From Mesorhizobium sp. BR1-1-16 (GTDB taxonomy: Bacteria; Pseudomonadota; Alphaproteobacteria; Rhizobiales; Kaistiaceae), in the NCBI RefSeq assembly GCF_020165495.1, contig NZ_JAIUIE010000017.1, positions 1 through 63,092 of the forward strand: DNA of 63,092 nt, in the 5' to 3' direction. Of the stretch, positions 40,708 to 47,451 are shown piece after piece. Within the stretch, counting starts at the first letter, position 1. Each line of letters begins with the position of its first letter. The position numbers and the translations under genes were made by a program. Under the pieces are notes generated by a model that saw only the letters and a program-made list of their open reading frames with translations, did not search any database and was not told the DNA's origin.

Positions 40708-41447
40708 CAGGCGGACCTCGCTTCCAGTATTGATCGACCGATCAGCTCTGGGATTTGCGGGACGACGGCGTTGCCGATTGACTTATTTCGGTGTGTCCCA
40801 TGGGGAACCCCATGACCTGTTCCGCGGTCTCTGGCACTGGATACCGTTGGCCAAGAACCAGGCTGCACCAGTCCTGCCAGTTGTTCCGCTCTGGATTTTT
40901 GACCCCACGACGTGGCGAGGTACGGCCACCCTTGAATGCTGTCGCATTCGGGGTTGGCCACAATCCAAATTCGATCCCGAAGCTGTCTGAGACCAACGTA
41001 GGAAGCTGGTATGCAATGCCACTCCGCATCATACCCGAGCGAGGCCAAGTCCCCGAGAACGCGCCCCAATCCTCGCCCAAGGAGCGCTGCAACGTTTTCC
41101 ACGAGAACGAGTTTTGGTCGTAGCTCGCCAATGAGACGGGCGTATTCAGACCATAGGCCGCTGCGCCCCCCTTCAATTCCAGCGCCAGCGCCCGCAAGAC
41201 TGATGTCTTGGCAAGGGAACCCTCCGCAGATGACATCGACGGCAATTCCATCGGCAGCAAGCCGGTCTGCGGTAAGTGTCCGGACGTCTTCATAAATTGG
41301 GACATTGGGCCAATGCTTCGCCAATACGTTTCGGGGAAATGCCTCGATCTCGCAGAACGCGACCGTCTCGAAGCCGCCTGTGCGTTCAAGGCCAAGCGAG
41401 AACCCGCCTATCCCTGAGAACAGATCGAGGACACGAAGCTTGCTCAA
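40707..41447 (-). CDS. DNA (cytosine-5) methyltransferase
   Basis: 246 aa from a TTG start with GGGGAGGGG just upstream; no ATG fits before motif I. Motif I VLDLFSGIGGFSLGLERT, motif IV VICGGFPCQDISLAG (catalytic Cys), motif VI VLVENVAALL, motif VIII QLRDRIWIVA, and motifs IX-X NKSIGNAVVPQIPELIGRSI. The target-recognition region between VIII and X is short (about 55 aa). Codon third positions are clearly less GC-rich than in neighbours. A second open frame runs through the gene. Confidence 0.88.
   Translation of the reverse strand: MSKLRVLDLFSGIGGFSLGLERTGGFETVAFCEIEAFPRNVLAKHWPNVPIYEDVRTLTADRLAADGIAVDVICGGFPCQDISLAGAGAGIEGGRSGLWSEYARLIGELRPKLVLVENVAALLGRGLGRVLGDLASLGYDAEWHCIPASYVGLRQLRDRIWIVANPECDSIQGWPYLATSWGQKSRAEQLAGLVQPGSWPTVSSARDRGTGHGVPHGTHRNKSIGNAVVPQIPELIGRSILEARSA
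40742..41236 (-). CDS. Overprinted frame inside the methyltransferase gene, candidate second protein
   Basis: Alternative frame, 164 aa from ATG 41236 (open back to 41395). It reads MSSAEGSLAKTSVLRALALE, later SFSWKTLQRSLGEDW, FSGTWPRSGMMRSGIAYQLP, GLWPTPNATAFKGG and QVMGFPMGHTEISQSATPSS. From memory, the patterns SWKTxQxxL, TWPRSGMMxxGxAYQLP, LWPTPxA and MGFPxGxT recur in proteins annotated beside or within phage cytosine methyltransferases. It may be a true overlapping gene or a by-product of conservation in the main frame. Confidence 0.35.
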   Translation of the reverse strand: MSSAEGSLAKTSVLRALALELKGGAAAYGLNTPVSLASYDQNSFSWKTLQRSLGEDWGAFSGTWPRSGMMRSGIAYQLPTLVSDSFGIEFGLWPTPNATAFKGGRTSPRRGVKNPERNNWQDWCSLVLGQRYPVPETAEQVMGFPMGHTEISQSATPSSRKSQS

Positions 41448-41583
41448 CCACCCCTCCCCGCACACCGGCCGCAGCAAAACCCGCCGCGATCCGAGGACCA
41501 GCCAAAGGCCGAGATGAACCGCGCGAGCCGGCGAATGCGGCCACGGAATGAAAGTTGAGAGGGGCAGCGGTAGCAGGTGAGGA

Positions 41584-41919
41584 TCATGTGCGCCCCGCGA
41601 TCTCGCCGCCGCATGCCGCGTAGCCGGCGATGTCAATCCAGCTGTCCATGTGGCCGGGCTGGTTCTCGAGACGAGCGACCTTCATCAGGGCCATCATCAT
41701 CGCGACGTCCTGCGGATCGAGCTTCGGCAGCATTACGACGGTATCGCCGCCATAGCCGTCGGCGTACCGGTTGATCAGATGCGCATTCCAGAGATTGGCG
41801 ATCCGCTGGAAATTGTCCTCTGGTCGCCCGTAGTTCAGGCCGCGGCCGGCAACGGTTTCGATCGCCGTCTCAAGCAGCTTCCGTTTGGTCATGGTCGCGG
41901 GATTGCTGGTGTCGGTCAC
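41584..41919 (-). CDS. DUF6378-like phage protein
   Basis: 111 aa from a GTG overlapping the previous stop (GTGA). TAIETVAGRGLNYGRPEDNF, then IANLWNAHLINRYADGYGGD, LDPQDVAMMMALMKVARLEN and SWIDIAGYAACGGEIAG. This is the DUF6378 pattern (RxxxYGxPxxNFxRIAxLW...DVAxMMxLxKxARL...DSWxDxAGYAA). Biochemical role unknown; often located among phage nucleotide and DNA metabolism genes. Confidence 0.82.
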   Translation of the reverse strand: MTDTSNPATMTKRKLLETAIETVAGRGLNYGRPEDNFQRIANLWNAHLINRYADGYGGDTVVMLPKLDPQDVAMMMALMKVARLENQPGHMDSWIDIAGYAACGGEIAGRT

Positions 41920-42656
41920 GCCGCCGCCCTCCGCTTGCCGAGCGTCACGAAGGTGCTGCGCTTCGGCTCCTTGGCCTTGACGATCATCCGCTCGCCGCAT
42001 GCGCCGCAGAACCGGAACGCCCTCCCCTCCGGCACGGGATTGCCACAGACGAGCCCGGCGTGGGTGATCGGCTCGCCGGGCAGGAACGCCTTGCAGACGA
42101 ACTCCCCGGCTGCCAGGAAAGTGACGGGCGTCCGGCCGGTCGGCACATATTCCCGCACCAGCGGCAGCGGCGGCAGGAATGGCGGGTCGATGAGAGAGAT
42201 CGACGGCACCTTGACCTTTGCCGGCTTGCGGGGCTTGGAAGGTGCTTTCACGGCTTTGGGCTTCGGCTCGGCTTTTGGCTTCGGCGGCGCCTTCGGTCGG
42301 ACATACCGGCCGAGAGCAAGGCCATTGCGAATTGCATATTGGCGCACTGCATCCGTCGCGACCGTGAGGCCGAGCTGAGCCTTAATCGCGTCCCGGATTT
42401 CCGTCGCCGACGCACCCGCCCGGCTCATTTCCGTGGCGAGGCCACCGGCCTGAGCCCAGACATCGCCGAAGCCGCCCGGCCGCCGATGCAGTTCGATCCC
42501 GTAGCATTCAACCCGGCCCGTCACGGCATCGCGGCTGATCACCTTGCCGGTCATGATAGAGAGGCCGTCGGCGATCTGCGAAGCTGACTTGCCCTCCGCC
42601 GCCATCGTGCGGGCAGCATCAACCATTTCAGCAGTCCATGTGCGGGGTCTACCCAT
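41916..42656 (-). CDS. GcrA-like cell-cycle regulator
   Basis: 246 aa. MGRPRTWTAEMVDAARTMAA then EGKSASQIADGLSIMTGKVI and SRDAVTGRVECYGIELHRRP, the N-terminal GcrA helix-turn-helix. A second, similar HTH follows (ASATEIRDAIKAQLGLTVAT). A Lys/Pro-rich linker leads to a zinc-like end, CGNPVPEGRAFRFCGACGER. Host GcrA works with CcrM methylation at GANTC-containing promoters. A phage version could retune host cell-cycle transcription. The duplicated HTH makes it longer than typical GcrA (about 170 aa). Confidence 0.78.
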   Translation of the reverse strand: MGRPRTWTAEMVDAARTMAAEGKSASQIADGLSIMTGKVISRDAVTGRVECYGIELHRRPGGFGDVWAQAGGLATEMSRAGASATEIRDAIKAQLGLTVATDAVRQYAIRNGLALGRYVRPKAPPKPKAEPKPKAVKAPSKPRKPAKVKVPSISLIDPPFLPPLPLVREYVPTGRTPVTFLAAGEFVCKAFLPGEPITHAGLVCGNPVPEGRAFRFCGACGERMIVKAKEPKRSTFVTLGKRRAAA

Positions 42657-42658
42657 GA

Positions 42659-42961
42659 TCAGGCGCCTTGCTGTTGTTTTTTGAAGAGGCTGGATCTTTG
42701 AACGGGCGGATCGCCCATCAGCAGCGCCGTGAAGGACATGCCCTCGTAATTCGGCAGGCGGGACGGATGGACAAACCGATCGGGCCTGTCCGGCTCCGTC
42801 TCGGCCACCACGTCGATATCGTGCTTGCGGCAGAACATCCGGATGCCCCTGATCGTGCGTTCCGGGAACTCGCTCGCCATCTGCGGTATGGTCATCCCTG
42901 CCGCCGCAAAGCGCTCGAGCTTGGCTATCTCGGCCTTTGACCAGGCGCTGGTGCTGCTCAT
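42659..42961 (-). CDS. Small HTH/SANT-like protein
   Basis: 100 aa: SSTSAWSKAEIAKLERFAAA followed by GMTIPQMASEFPERTIRGIR and MFCRKHDIDVVAE. The N-terminal W...EIAKLxxFAAAGMTIPQMA...R...I...C is a Myb/SANT-like helix-turn-helix close to the GcrA style. Probably DNA-binding; placed 2 nt from the GcrA-like gene. Confidence 0.65.
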   Translation of the reverse strand: MSSTSAWSKAEIAKLERFAAAGMTIPQMASEFPERTIRGIRMFCRKHDIDVVAETEPDRPDRFVHPSRLPNYEGMSFTALLMGDPPVQRSSLFKKQQQGA

Positions 42962-42966
42962 GTGCT

Positions 42967-43542
42967 TCAGGCCCCGGCCTTTGCCGTGGTCTGGCCTGTC
43001 CGTGTCAGCCCGAGGCGCTGCATGGCGCGTGATGCCGCCATATAGCCAACGCCAGTGCGGCGGGCGATTTCCGAGAGAGCGAAGCCCCGCTCATGGAGAT
43101 CGACGATCATACCGTCGTTAGACGCATCCCATTGTTTCGGGTTGCGGTCGCTGCGGATGCCTTCGTCCTTGATCGCATCGAGCGCTTCCGGGTCAGCAAA
43201 GGTGATGCTGTAGCCCACTCCCCAATGCGTCGAGATGATCAGGCCGAGCGGGGCAAGCTTCGGGCGCATCTTGCAGATCATCACGTCGATGATCTTAGGC
43301 TCTGGCCAGTCACATTCCGGCCTCGCGCCATAGACTTTGTCGAACATTGCTTCCTTGGAAAGGACGCGCGGATAACTCTGCCGAAGAGCTTCGAAGAAGC
43401 AGAATTCAAGGCTGGGAAGCCGAACGGACTGCCCGCCGAACGCCACCAGCCCTTGCGCCGGATCGGTCAGAACGCGAAGCGGGTCGACCGCAGCGCCACA
43501 GCATGGGCAGGACGGGTTGTTGCTGATTTCTGGCATATCCAT
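42967..43542 (-). CDS. Regulator with OmpR-type winged helix and C-terminal HTH
   Basis: 191 aa. N-terminal zinc-like CPCC near residue 12. Then a winged helix: LPSLEFCFFEALRQSYPRVL, SKEAMFDKVYGARPECDWPE, KIIDVMICKMRPKLAPLGLI and HWGVGYSITF (Trans_reg_C fold). The C-terminal part, LHERGFALSEIARRTGVGYM followed by ASRAMQRLGL, is a resolvase-like HTH. Domain order suggests a phage transcription factor. Confidence 0.75.
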   Translation of the reverse strand: MDMPEISNNPSCPCCGAAVDPLRVLTDPAQGLVAFGGQSVRLPSLEFCFFEALRQSYPRVLSKEAMFDKVYGARPECDWPEPKIIDVMICKMRPKLAPLGLIISTHWGVGYSITFADPEALDAIKDEGIRSDRNPKQWDASNDGMIVDLHERGFALSEIARRTGVGYMAASRAMQRLGLTRTGQTTAKAGA

Positions 43543-43545
43543 TCC

Positions 43546-43722
43546 TCACGCTGCCTGTTTGCTGTTGCGGGATTGCTCGGCCTCGCGCCGGGCCTTGGCG
43601 ACCTCGCCGCGGGCGGTGGCCTCGGCGATCTTGCGAGGCAGCCCGCCGTCATATTCGGCGATGGCGGCGCGCTCGTCGTAGAGGGCCTGCTCGTCAGCGG
43701 TCCATGTCGGGGCTGGGCTCAT
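43546..43722 (-). CDS. Small charged phage protein
   Basis: 58 aa from ATG 43722, which overlaps the previous stop (ATGA). SPAPTWTADEQALYDERAAI followed by AEYDGGLPRKIAEATARGEV. Helical and charged, no domain known. Confidence 0.5.
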   Translation of the reverse strand: MSPAPTWTADEQALYDERAAIAEYDGGLPRKIAEATARGEVAKARREAEQSRNSKQAA

Positions 43723-44117
43723 CGCCGTCCTCCGACCACGGGGCAACGATCAGCACGAGCCGCCACGCGGACCTCATCAGCCACCGCGCGATCTTGTTCC
43801 TCGCCCTGAAGAAAACGGGCCTCGAGGCGATCGAGCCGCGCTTTGAGAAGTGCGAATTCATTGGTTGTTTCCCGTTGGTCCCGTGCGTCTGCGGCACGGC
43901 GGATGGCGTCGATCTCTTCTGCCCGGATGATCCGCGCTTCACCGCGCCAGATATCCTCGGCCCTGCCCGGCCGCATTGGCTCTTGGAGGAATGCCGACAC
44001 ACGCCGTGCTGCCCGGTTGATGGCAGACTTGACGGTGTCCCCGACGGGGCGGGGCTCGGCGATGGAACGAAGCAGGGACGCTGCTTCAACGCAGGGGGAC
44101 ATTCTGTCGATCTCCAT
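43719..44117 (-). CDS. Hypothetical charged helical protein
   Basis: 132 aa from ATG 44117; longer in-frame readings enter the gene-free control stretch. MEIDRMSPCVEAASLLRSIA, then a long Arg/Glu/Ala helix (ARIIRAEEIDAIRRAADARD). No known family. First gene of the leftward run that contains the GcrA-like and methyltransferase genes. Confidence 0.5.
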   Translation of the reverse strand: MEIDRMSPCVEAASLLRSIAEPRPVGDTVKSAINRAARRVSAFLQEPMRPGRAEDIWRGEARIIRAEEIDAIRRAADARDQRETTNEFALLKARLDRLEARFLQGEEQDRAVADEVRVAARADRCPVVGGRR

Positions 44118-44228
44118 TCGCGAAGTGACAAAAACCGAGTGCTCGGTGGGAAATACCGACAACAAAGTGCTCCGATCTGGGACTGTGGATTTGCGAGATG
44201 CACAGCCGAAACAGGTCGGAGAACTGAG

Positions 44229-44312
44229 ATGACGGAGAAGAGCGGCGCCGCCCCGTGGAGGAGATCGGAGCGGCGCCATCACACCGGGACGCGGGGACAT
44301 CAACCGGCATGA
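44229..44312 (+). CDS. Possible 27-aa leader peptide
   Basis: ATG 44229 with GGAG upstream. It reads MTEKSGAAPWRRSERRHHTG and ends by overlapping the next ATG (ATGA), so it may couple translation of the following gene. Highly basic. Support is only the ribosome site and overlap. Confidence 0.3.
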   Translation: MTEKSGAAPWRRSERRHHTGTRGHQPA

Positions 44313-44584
44313 ATGCGAGAGAATTGACCGCAAGGGTCGAAGTCTTGGAGGCGATCGTCGTCGAACTGGCGGCGGCGCTTTCGCCCATGGCGGCGGAGGA
44401 CATCGCGGGGCGCTTGACCGGCATCGCCGGGGCCGGCGACATCGATTTCGAACTGGCCGAATGGCTGGCCGAGGATCTGGTCCGCGAGGATGACGACCTC
44501 GGACAGGCCGCGATCATCCGCGTCGATTTCCGCGCAAAGCGACGGAGAGCCATGTTTGGCCCTGTCGATGCGAGCATGGATTGA
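44309..44584 (+). CDS. Hypothetical acidic protein
   Basis: 91 aa on the plus strand, convergent with the gene at 44592. MNARELTARVEVLEAIVVEL then AAALSPMAAEDIAGRLTGIA, acidic middle (DFELAEWLAEDLVREDDDLG). Coiled-coil start, no known domain. It interrupts the leftward early block. The stretch 44118-44228 upstream holds a CCGA-N4-TCGG palindrome but no clear promoter. Confidence 0.5.
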   Translation: MNARELTARVEVLEAIVVELAAALSPMAAEDIAGRLTGIAGAGDIDFELAEWLAEDLVREDDDLGQAAIIRVDFRAKRRRAMFGPVDASMD

Positions 44585-44591
44585 GCGACGG

Positions 44592-44747
44592 TCATTTCAG
44601 CGACGCCAGAAACGGCGACAGGATCAACAGAGCGGCAGCGATGCTTGCCAGGAACGTGAACCCGACGATGCAGAGTTCGTCGAAGGTCAGCCCACCATCC
44701 ATGTCGGCGCGGCGCTGCGGGGTCTGGTCAGGGTCGAAGTTGTTCAT
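44592..44747 (-). CDS. Small membrane protein
   Basis: 51 aa with one C-terminal membrane helix (LCIVGFTFLASIAAALLILS, then PFLASLK). The N-terminal half is polar. ATGA overlap with the gene before it. Possibly an early membrane protein (exclusion or inhibitor type); function inferred only from shape. Confidence 0.5.
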   Translation of the reverse strand: MNNFDPDQTPQRRADMDGGLTFDELCIVGFTFLASIAAALLILSPFLASLK

Positions 44748-45490
44748 GCCGCGGCTCCGACGTGTTGTGCCGCAGGCTCGGCCTTGCGCATCGCGGTCCA
44801 ATCGCGGGCGCCGGTGCCGCGTTTCCAATGCCCGACAAAGACATTCCCGACAGAGAAGGGACCGGAGTCACGATGTCTCAGAAGGCCGTAGCGGCCCCGT
44901 CCGCGCTCTTCCCACTTGCCGGAAGCCTGCCAGACCGCCCACCATTCGCCGAGCGTCAGTTCCCAGCGGATACCGCGGCCGTTGGCGGCGTTGCGCTGGC
45001 GAACGTAGGCGTGCGTCGGGCCGGCGAAATCGCCCCGGCCTTGCTCGCGCATCTGCCGGTTCATCTGCAGCAGGTATTGGCGCTCGCTCTTGGTGAGGCC
45101 GAACTTCTGCATCAACCGCTCGTCCTCGGCCTTGGCTTCGGCGCGGCGCTTAGCCTCTCTTGCCGCCGCAGCTTCCTTCAGTCCGCCACGGTCAGTTTTC
45201 ATGACGCCGGCCGGCCTGATGATCTGCCGAACGCGCTCTCGCGTCAGACCGTAATGCCCCCCGATTTCCTGGAGGGTCAGGCCGTCGCGATACATGGCCG
45301 CCATTGTGGTGGCCCGATCGGTGTAGCCCGCCGCAATGGCCGGGTCCTTGGCCTTCCTGCTGCCCGGCTTGCGGCCCCTCTTGAGTTCGCCTTGCACGAC
45401 ATCGAACACGGTCGACAATTGCTGCATCCGGCGCTCGCCGAGAAGTCGGGCAAGCGTTGGCGGAACGACGAAAACCTCGCGGGTCATCAT
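44744..45490 (-). CDS. Hypothetical protein with sigma-70 region 4-like HTH
   Basis: 248 aa starting at the ATG overlapping the Cro-like stop (ATGA). AAMYRDGLTLQEIGGHYGLT followed by RERVRQIIRPAGVMKTDRGG is a region-4-like helix-turn-helix (LxEIGxxxGLTRERVRQI). The remainder is Arg-rich and ends in a basic/Ala tail; LTLGEWWAVWQASGKWEERG may be a separate small fold. Second gene of the leftward early transcript. Confidence 0.65.
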   Translation of the reverse strand: MMTREVFVVPPTLARLLGERRMQQLSTVFDVVQGELKRGRKPGSRKAKDPAIAAGYTDRATTMAAMYRDGLTLQEIGGHYGLTRERVRQIIRPAGVMKTDRGGLKEAAAAREAKRRAEAKAEDERLMQKFGLTKSERQYLLQMNRQMREQGRGDFAGPTHAYVRQRNAANGRGIRWELTLGEWWAVWQASGKWEERGRGRYGLLRHRDSGPFSVGNVFVGHWKRGTGARDWTAMRKAEPAAQHVGAAA

Positions 45491-45690
45491 GCTGCTGCCT
45501 CTGACGCGGTGTAAAAATCCTGAGCCCGCACATCTCCGTTCGTCTCCGCAGTGATGCGGGCCATTTGCTCGGGACGGGGGATTCGTTCGCCGTAGCGCCA
45601 CTTTCGGACGGCTGCGGCCGATGCACCGATTTTCAGCCCGAACTCTTCGTTCGAGATGCGGTTTGAGCGGAGATAGTCGATGAGCTTCAT
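45487..45690 (-). CDS. Cro/YdaS-like repressor, probably leaderless
   Basis: 67 aa. MKLIDYLRSNRISNEEFGLK followed by IGASAAAVRKWRYGERIPRP, then EQMARITAETNGDV, matches the YdaS/Cro HTH family. In-frame ATG 45696 lies directly against the -10 box, so the ATG at 45690, where transcription should start, is preferred; the message would be leaderless. It is divergent from CI and should compete at the same operators. Confidence 0.78.
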   Translation of the reverse strand: MKLIDYLRSNRISNEEFGLKIGASAAAVRKWRYGERIPRPEQMARITAETNGDVRAQDFYTASEAAA

Positions 45691-45696
45691 ATCCAT

Positions 45697-45738
45697 CAAC
45701 TACCCCATAGCGGGGTATACGTCAACCCCAAATCGGGG
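45697..45738 (-). promoter_or_regulatory. Leftward early promoter with paired CI/Cro operators
   Basis: On the minus strand: -35 TTGACG (45720-45725), 17-bp spacer, -10 TAGTTG (45697-45702). Operator 1, CCCCATAGCGGGG (45703-45715, within the palindrome TACCCC-N5-GGGGTA at 45701-45717), fills the spacer and abuts the -10. Operator 2, CCCCAAATCGGGG (45726-45738), abuts the -35. Centres are 23 bp apart, about two helical turns. A TATACG at 45716-45721 on the plus strand may be the -10 for CI. Confidence 0.72.
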
Positions 45739-45775
45739 CGCGCGGGCCTGGGGCAGTTTGGGGCACAGTCCGCTC

Positions 45776-46348
45776 ATGAAAAAGAACGGGTTAGCCTCTC
45801 TCCGCGCCGTGCGAGACTGGACGCAAGAGCACACGGCGATGCTCGCCGGGCTTTCGCTTGGCGGGTATCGGAAGCTCGAATACGGCGAGCGTGAGTTGAA
45901 GGCCGCCCAGATCGAAAAGTTCGCCAGGCTATTCGATGCGAGCGAAGCCGAGGTCATGGGGCGCGAGGGCCGGGCTACCGTCCCGCTTGTCGGCTATGTT
46001 GGGGCTGGAGCCGAAGCGCATTTCTATGCCTCGGCGGATGATCCCCGCGAGACGGTCGACGCACCTGACGGCGCAACGGATGACACCGTCGCGGTCGAAA
46101 TCCATGGCGAAAGCTTGGGACCGCTATTCGATAGATGGATCGTTTTCTATGACGAAGTGCGAAGCCCGGTCACGCCAGACCTGATCGGCAGGCTTTGCGT
46201 CGTCGGCCTCATCGATGACCGGGTCCTGGTCAAGAAGATCCAGCGATCGCGGTCCGGCGCCTACATCCTGCTGTCGAATACCGAAGCCCCGATGGTCGAT
46301 GTCGAAATCGCGTGGGCGGCGCGTGTTCGCAACATGGTCCCGAGGTAG
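45776..46348 (+). CDS. CI/LexA-like prophage repressor, XRE plus S24 peptidase
   Basis: 190 aa from ATG 45776; an upstream in-frame ATG would place coding sequence over the operators. N-terminal HTH: LRAVRDWTQEHTAMLAGLSL, GGYRKLEYGERELKAAQIEK. The autocleavage site is A77-G78 (VGYVGAGAEA). The S24 dyad is S113 (IHGESLGPLF) and K153 or K154 (RVLVKKIQRS). It should bind the CCCC-N5-GGGG operators, hold lysogeny, and self-cleave with RecA after DNA damage. Confidence 0.88.
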   Translation: MKKNGLASLRAVRDWTQEHTAMLAGLSLGGYRKLEYGERELKAAQIEKFARLFDASEAEVMGREGRATVPLVGYVGAGAEAHFYASADDPRETVDAPDGATDDTVAVEIHGESLGPLFDRWIVFYDEVRSPVTPDLIGRLCVVGLIDDRVLVKKIQRSRSGAYILLSNTEAPMVDVEIAWAARVRNMVPR

Positions 46349-46796
46349 CGGCAGGACGAACCTTCCGCCAATTGACGGAATGTTGACCGCGTGCTCGCTC
46401 GCGTGTGTCACGTGCATACATAGTCCTGAGATGATGGGGAAGGTTTCGGCCTGAGCCAGGTTTCAGATGCGCTTCGCTTACGCTGCTGAGCAGCACTGCT
46501 TCGGCCGTTGGCCTCGCGACTTCAACCTTCCGAATCTTCTTCCCGACAAACTTTCTTTGCAGCGGCAGGGAAGAAAAGAACGTCTGAGGTTGTGCACCTT
46601 TGCCCTGTGCCCGCGCGGGGGACGTTGGTTTGTCGTTCCAAAAATCGGCCCCGTCAAGGAATGAAATTCTATCGCGCGTCCGTACGCACGGAGAATAGAG
46701 CACGTGCGCGAGCGCGCAGAATGACCGTGTCCGATCGGTAGCAGGATTTTTCAGCCGCCGCCCGAAATACCGCCTCCAACAAAAAGTTCACGCATG
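46349..46796. other. Gene-free stretch between CI and the rightward promoter
   Basis: About 450 bp (540 to the next gene) with no supported ORF; frames on both strands lack ribosome sites and family-like sequence. Base composition is mixed, with AT-rich pieces (near 46525-46580 and 46650-46700) unlike flanking genes. TTGACG/TTGACC occur near 46372-46391 without a convincing -10. It might hold a small RNA or further regulatory sites. Confidence 0.5.
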
Positions 46797-46838
46797 CCCC
46801 ATTGCGGGGTTGCATTGTTCCCCATTGCGGGGTACAAC
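46797..46838 (+). promoter_or_regulatory. Rightward early promoter with paired CI/Cro operators
   Basis: -35 TTGCAT (46810-46815), 17-bp spacer, -10 TACAAC (46833-46838). Operator 3, CCCCATTGCGGGG (46797-46809), abuts the -35; operator 4, the same 13 bp (46820-46832), lies in the spacer and abuts the -10. Centre spacing is 23 bp. Every spacing is identical to the leftward module at 45697-45738. The predicted start near 46845 precedes the gene at 46888. Confidence 0.78.
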
Positions 46839-46887
46839 GTCCCCATCAACCGCAGCCGCCACGGCGCAGCGATGAGGGGAACCGCAA

Positions 46888-47220
46888 ATGACCACGCTTC
46901 CGTTCGATGCCGAGCTCCCGCTCTGGTTCAACACCGAATGTGCTGTCGCAGGATGCGTCTCGACAGACGACGGTACCTCGGCCCCGTATTTCCGCATCGA
47001 GACTGTCAGCGTTGCCGGCGAAGACATCCGTCCGTCTATGCAGCACCGGCCTGCGGATGAATTGCGCGCGCTGTTCAACGTTGTCACCGCATCGCTGATT
47101 GCGCAGCAAGTGAACGACCCGAGCAACAGGTATGGCCGAGATCTTCTCGATGACGCCAAGCGCATCGAGAAGGACTGGCGCGCTGATGCCATGCGCGATT
47201 TCCGCGAAGCCGCCGAGTAG
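46888..47220 (+). CDS. Hypothetical phage protein, first gene of the rightward operon
   Basis: 110 aa with GAGGGGAAC upstream. MTTLPFDAELPLWFNTECAV, then EDIRPSMQHRPADELRALFN and a helical C-terminus (LLDDAKRIEKDWRADAMRDF). No family known. Its place right after the CI-controlled promoter makes it an immediate-early product. Confidence 0.58.
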   Translation: MTTLPFDAELPLWFNTECAVAGCVSTDDGTSAPYFRIETVSVAGEDIRPSMQHRPADELRALFNVVTASLIAQQVNDPSNRYGRDLLDDAKRIEKDWRADAMRDFREAAE

Positions 47221-47271
47221 TCCGCCGCGTCCGGTCAACCGCCGCACAGCGGCTCACAGCGAGGCAATCAG

Positions 47272-47451
47272 ATGCTCACCTTCGCCTTTCTCATCCTCTC
47301 GGTCTCATCGGGCTTCTACGCCTTGCTGATCGCGCTGCGCATCCCGGTCAACGCGCCCGACGACTATCGCGAGACCGTCGGCATCATCACGCTGGTGATG
47401 GTCGCCATCGCGCTCTGTGCCGCCTTTGCCGGCGGGTATGGGGTGCAGTGA
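47272..47451 (+). CDS. Small two-helix membrane protein
   Basis: 59 aa. Two hydrophobic helices: residues 3-22 (TFAFLILSVSSGFYALLIAL) and 38-56 (IITLVMVAIALCAAFAGGY), joined by a polar loop (RIPVNAPDDYRETVG). Its stop shares bases with the next start (TGATG). Function unknown; early expression suggests an envelope or exclusion role. Confidence 0.55.
   Translation: MLTFAFLILSVSSGFYALLIALRIPVNAPDDYRETVGIITLVMVAIALCAAFAGGYGVQ

Noticed and set aside
46230-46703. 157-codon minus-strand frame after CI
   Set aside because: It overlaps the end of CI antisense, has no ribosome site and has a random, Arg/Ser-rich composition.
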